In this document: piece by piece, positions 62,300 through 64,000 of the stretch
Position numbering within the stretch: the first letter of the stretch is position 1
How the letters are laid out: each line of letters starts with the position of its first letter
NCBI GenBank assembly: GCA_017626045.1
Contig: JAGAJP010000013.1
Coordinates: forward strand, 1 to 64,000
Length of the DNA: 64,000 bases
Direction: 5' to 3'
DNA from: Muribaculaceae bacterium
Lineage (GTDB): Bacteria; Bacteroidota; Bacteroidia; Bacteroidales; Muribaculaceae
Position numbers and translations under genes: made by a program
The notes under the pieces: generated by a model
The model's input: the letters and a program-made list of their open reading frames with translations, nothing else
Told to the model about the DNA's origin: nothing
The model's database searches: none

Positions 62300-63094
62300 A
62301 TGGTCAAGGTAAAGGATATAGCCAAAGCGATCGAGGATTTCGCGCCTCTCTCCCTTAAGGAGAGCTGGGACAATCCGGGTCTGCAGGTAGGCGACCCGGA
62401 AATGGACGTGACGGCAGTGCTGCTGTGTCTCGACGTGACGGAAGACATCATGCTCGAGGCGCGTAAACGCGACTGCAACATGATAGTAAGCCATCACCCC
62501 CTGATATTCGGAGGGCTGAAACGTCTCACCGGCGCCACCCCAGTGGAGCGTATAGCCGCAGAGGCGGTAAGATGCAACATCGCAATATATTCGGCACACA
62601 CCAATCTCGACTCGGCGTCGGAAGGAGTAAGCTATGAGATGGCTAACATGCTCGGCATGAAGGAATGCAGGGCTTTGGAGCCAAAAACTCCCGGCGACGA
62701 TGTGCACGGACTCGGAGTGGTGGGAGTGGTCTCCCCTACCCCGAAACTGGAGTTTCTACGGAAGGTCAAGGAGACGTTCTCGGTGAAAGACCTGCGTTAT
62801 TCATCGCAGACACCGGGAATAGTGGTAAGGAAGGTCGCGCTATGCGGCGGCAGCGGCGGCAGTCTGCTGAAGAGTGCCATCGCAAGCGAGGCAGACGTGT
62901 ATATATGCGGCGATCTGAAGTATCACGACTTCACCACCTACGGCAGCGATATACTTCTTGCTGACATAGGGCATTTCGAGAGCGAGCTGTGCAGCCGCAA
63001 GATACTCAGCCGCGCCATACGCTCCGCGTATCCCGACAGCGTGTGCTACTTCTCGGAGTGTGAGAGAAACCCTATCCGATTGCTTACTGAGTAA
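62300..63094 (+). CDS. Nif3-like dinuclear metal-centre protein
   Basis: A conserved hexameric metal-binding protein (Nif3/YbgI, sometimes named GTP cyclohydrolase I type 2) with no settled physiological role. It has 264 residues, the short form without the CutA-like insert. Metal ligands are in SHHPLIFGGLKRL (His pair, about residues 64-65), YSAHTNLDSA (His and Asp, about 98-103) and the C-terminal DIGHFESE (His and Glu, about 222-226). It sits between aspS and the zinc-ribbon gene. In Bacteroidetes and many Gram-positives, nif3-like and zinc-ribbon genes are often neighbours. Confidence 0.93.
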   Translation: MVKVKDIAKAIEDFAPLSLKESWDNPGLQVGDPEMDVTAVLLCLDVTEDIMLEARKRDCNMIVSHHPLIFGGLKRLTGATPVERIAAEAVRCNIAIYSAHTNLDSASEGVSYEMANMLGMKECRALEPKTPGDDVHGLGVVGVVSPTPKLEFLRKVKETFSVKDLRYSSQTPGIVVRKVALCGGSGGSLLKSAIASEADVYICGDLKYHDFTTYGSDILLADIGHFESELCSRKILSRAIRSAYPDSVCYFSECERNPIRLLTE

Positions 63095-63125
63095 TTAGTA
63101 ATTAGTAGTTAGTAATTAGTAATTG
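63089..63125. repeat. AGTAATT 7-mer tract
   Basis: Five 7-base units (AGTAATT, AGTAATT, AGTAGTT, AGTAATT, AGTAATT) between the nif3-like and zinc-ribbon genes. The first unit supplies the TAA stop of the nif3-like gene. Confidence 0.8.
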
Positions 63126-63164
63126 ATAAAATTAACAAGACATATAATACAAGACATATAATAT

Positions 63165-63995
63165 ATGGCAACTGAAAAAAAGACCGAGAAAGAACGCAGC
63201 GTTGAAGAACGCCTCGCGTCGCTCTACAAGCTGCAGACATGCCTGTCGGAGGTAGACCGCATCAAAAGCGTGCGCGGCGAACTGCCCCTGGAGGTGAAAG
63301 ACCTTGAAGACGACATCATACGTCTGCAGACGCGTATCCAGAATTTCCAGGACGAGATAGAGCGCCAGAACGATCTCATAAAGACGAAGCGCGGCGATAT
63401 CGAGACCCGCAAGGTGAAGATTGCCCGCTACGACGAGCAGATCAACAATGTGCGCAACAACCGTGAGTTTGCGTTTCTCGAGAAAGAGAAGGAATTCGAA
63501 AGTCTCGAGATCGAGCTTGCTGAGAAGAATATCCGCGACGCGCAGGCAAGAATCAACGAGAAGCAGGAGGAGATAGAGAAGACCCGCGAGGAGCTCGCCG
63601 ACCATGAGCATAACCTCGGGGAGAAGAAGCGTGAGCTCGAAGACATCATCTCGGAGACAAAGCAGGAGGAGGAGAAGCTCCTTATGCAGGCGAAGGAACT
63701 GGAGACCAAGATCGACGACTACACTCTCAACGCCTTCAAGAGAATCAGGAAGAACGCCCGCAACGGACTGGGCATCGTATGCGTGCAGCGCAACGCATGC
63801 GGCGGATGCTTCAACCGTATCCCTCCCCAGAGGCAGCTTGAGATCAAGATGCACAAGAAGGTGATAGTGTGTGAATACTGCGGCAGAATCCTTATCGACG
63901 GCGTTCTCGCCGGCATCGAGGAGAATGCAGCGGAACAGCCGCAGCCGAAGCGCAGGTCGCGCAGGGCTTCCTCAGCCGACAAAGCCAGCAAATGA
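63165..63995 (+). CDS. Coiled-coil protein with C4-type zinc ribbon
   Basis: A 276-residue cytoplasmic protein. Residues about 10-185 form a long, highly charged coiled coil (heptads through QTRIQNFQDEIERQNDLI and EKQEEIEKTREELADHEHNL). A C4 zinc ribbon (zf-RING_7/DUF164 type) follows with C212-x2-C215 and C236-x2-C239 in ACGGCFNRIPPQRQLEI and VCEYCGRIL. The tail is short and basic (PKRRSRRASSADKASK). Relatives have been proposed to bind nucleic acids or ribosome-associated factors; the role is unsettled. It is complete, ending 5 bases before the end of the window. Confidence 0.92.
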   Translation: MATEKKTEKERSVEERLASLYKLQTCLSEVDRIKSVRGELPLEVKDLEDDIIRLQTRIQNFQDEIERQNDLIKTKRGDIETRKVKIARYDEQINNVRNNREFAFLEKEKEFESLEIELAEKNIRDAQARINEKQEEIEKTREELADHEHNLGEKKRELEDIISETKQEEEKLLMQAKELETKIDDYTLNAFKRIRKNARNGLGIVCVQRNACGGCFNRIPPQRQLEIKMHKKVIVCEYCGRILIDGVLAGIEENAAEQPQPKRRSRRASSADKASK

Positions 63996-64000
63996 GACGC

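Overview
The window looks like a chromosomal segment from a member of the Bacteroidales, most probably Muribaculaceae or a near relative. The evidence is: paired SusC/SusD genes, Bacteroidetes-type promoters (TTTG, about 20 bases, TAnnTTTG), DUF3575/DUF3868 fimbria-associated genes, carboxy-terminal sorting tails of the type IX secretion kind, and a coding GC content well above that of the AT-rich intergenic DNA. The genus is an inference from gene content; no rRNA gene is present.

Layout. (1) 1-9274: de novo pyrimidine block: carB (5' end outside the window), a fused pyrK-pyrD, pyrF, pyrE, a pyrB fused to the zinc domain of pyrI, then a PRPP amidotransferase (purF). (2) 9399-15453: a YitT-family membrane protein, and a TonB-dependent receptor paired with a triple-repeat lipoprotein. 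(3) 15629-17921: an XRE-cupin regulator and an acyl-CoA synthetase. (4) 18000-32491: purine block on the plus strand: purE, purL, purM, purH, purD, purB, purA, guaB, guaA. It is preceded by a clear promoter, two tiny overlapping ORFs and a hairpin. (5) 32572-36546, minus strand: Omp85-type barrel, phosphoethanolamine-transferase-like enzyme, DUF3943 protein. (6) 37081-38134: DUF3575 gene and a broken DUF3868-like gene, probably the remnant of a fimbrial locus. (7) 38256-42229: topoisomerase IV subunit A and an S41 peptidase lipoprotein, separated by a nested inverted repeat. (8) 42509-59615: a polysaccharide utilisation locus with two SusC/SusD pairs, a secreted protein, and a 1528-residue PL11 rhamnogalacturonan lyase carrying autotransporter-like beta-strand repeats. 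(9) 59708-60211: a small DUF4160/DUF2442 pair on the minus strand. (10) 60428-63995: aspS, a Nif3-like protein and a coiled-coil zinc-ribbon protein.

How it works together. The first half supplies most steps of UMP synthesis and of IMP, AMP and GMP synthesis. carA, pyrC, purN, purK and purC are not in the window. Two pyrimidine enzymes are rearranged fusions. The PUL points to rhamnogalacturonan I (pectin) as the target.

The most unusual signal outside genes is a set of intergenic tracts built from imperfect 7-base or 9-base units. They often start exactly at a stop codon, and in two cases an inverted copy closes the tract into a potential long hairpin. I found no CRISPR array, tRNA, rRNA, prophage or insertion sequence with a transposase.
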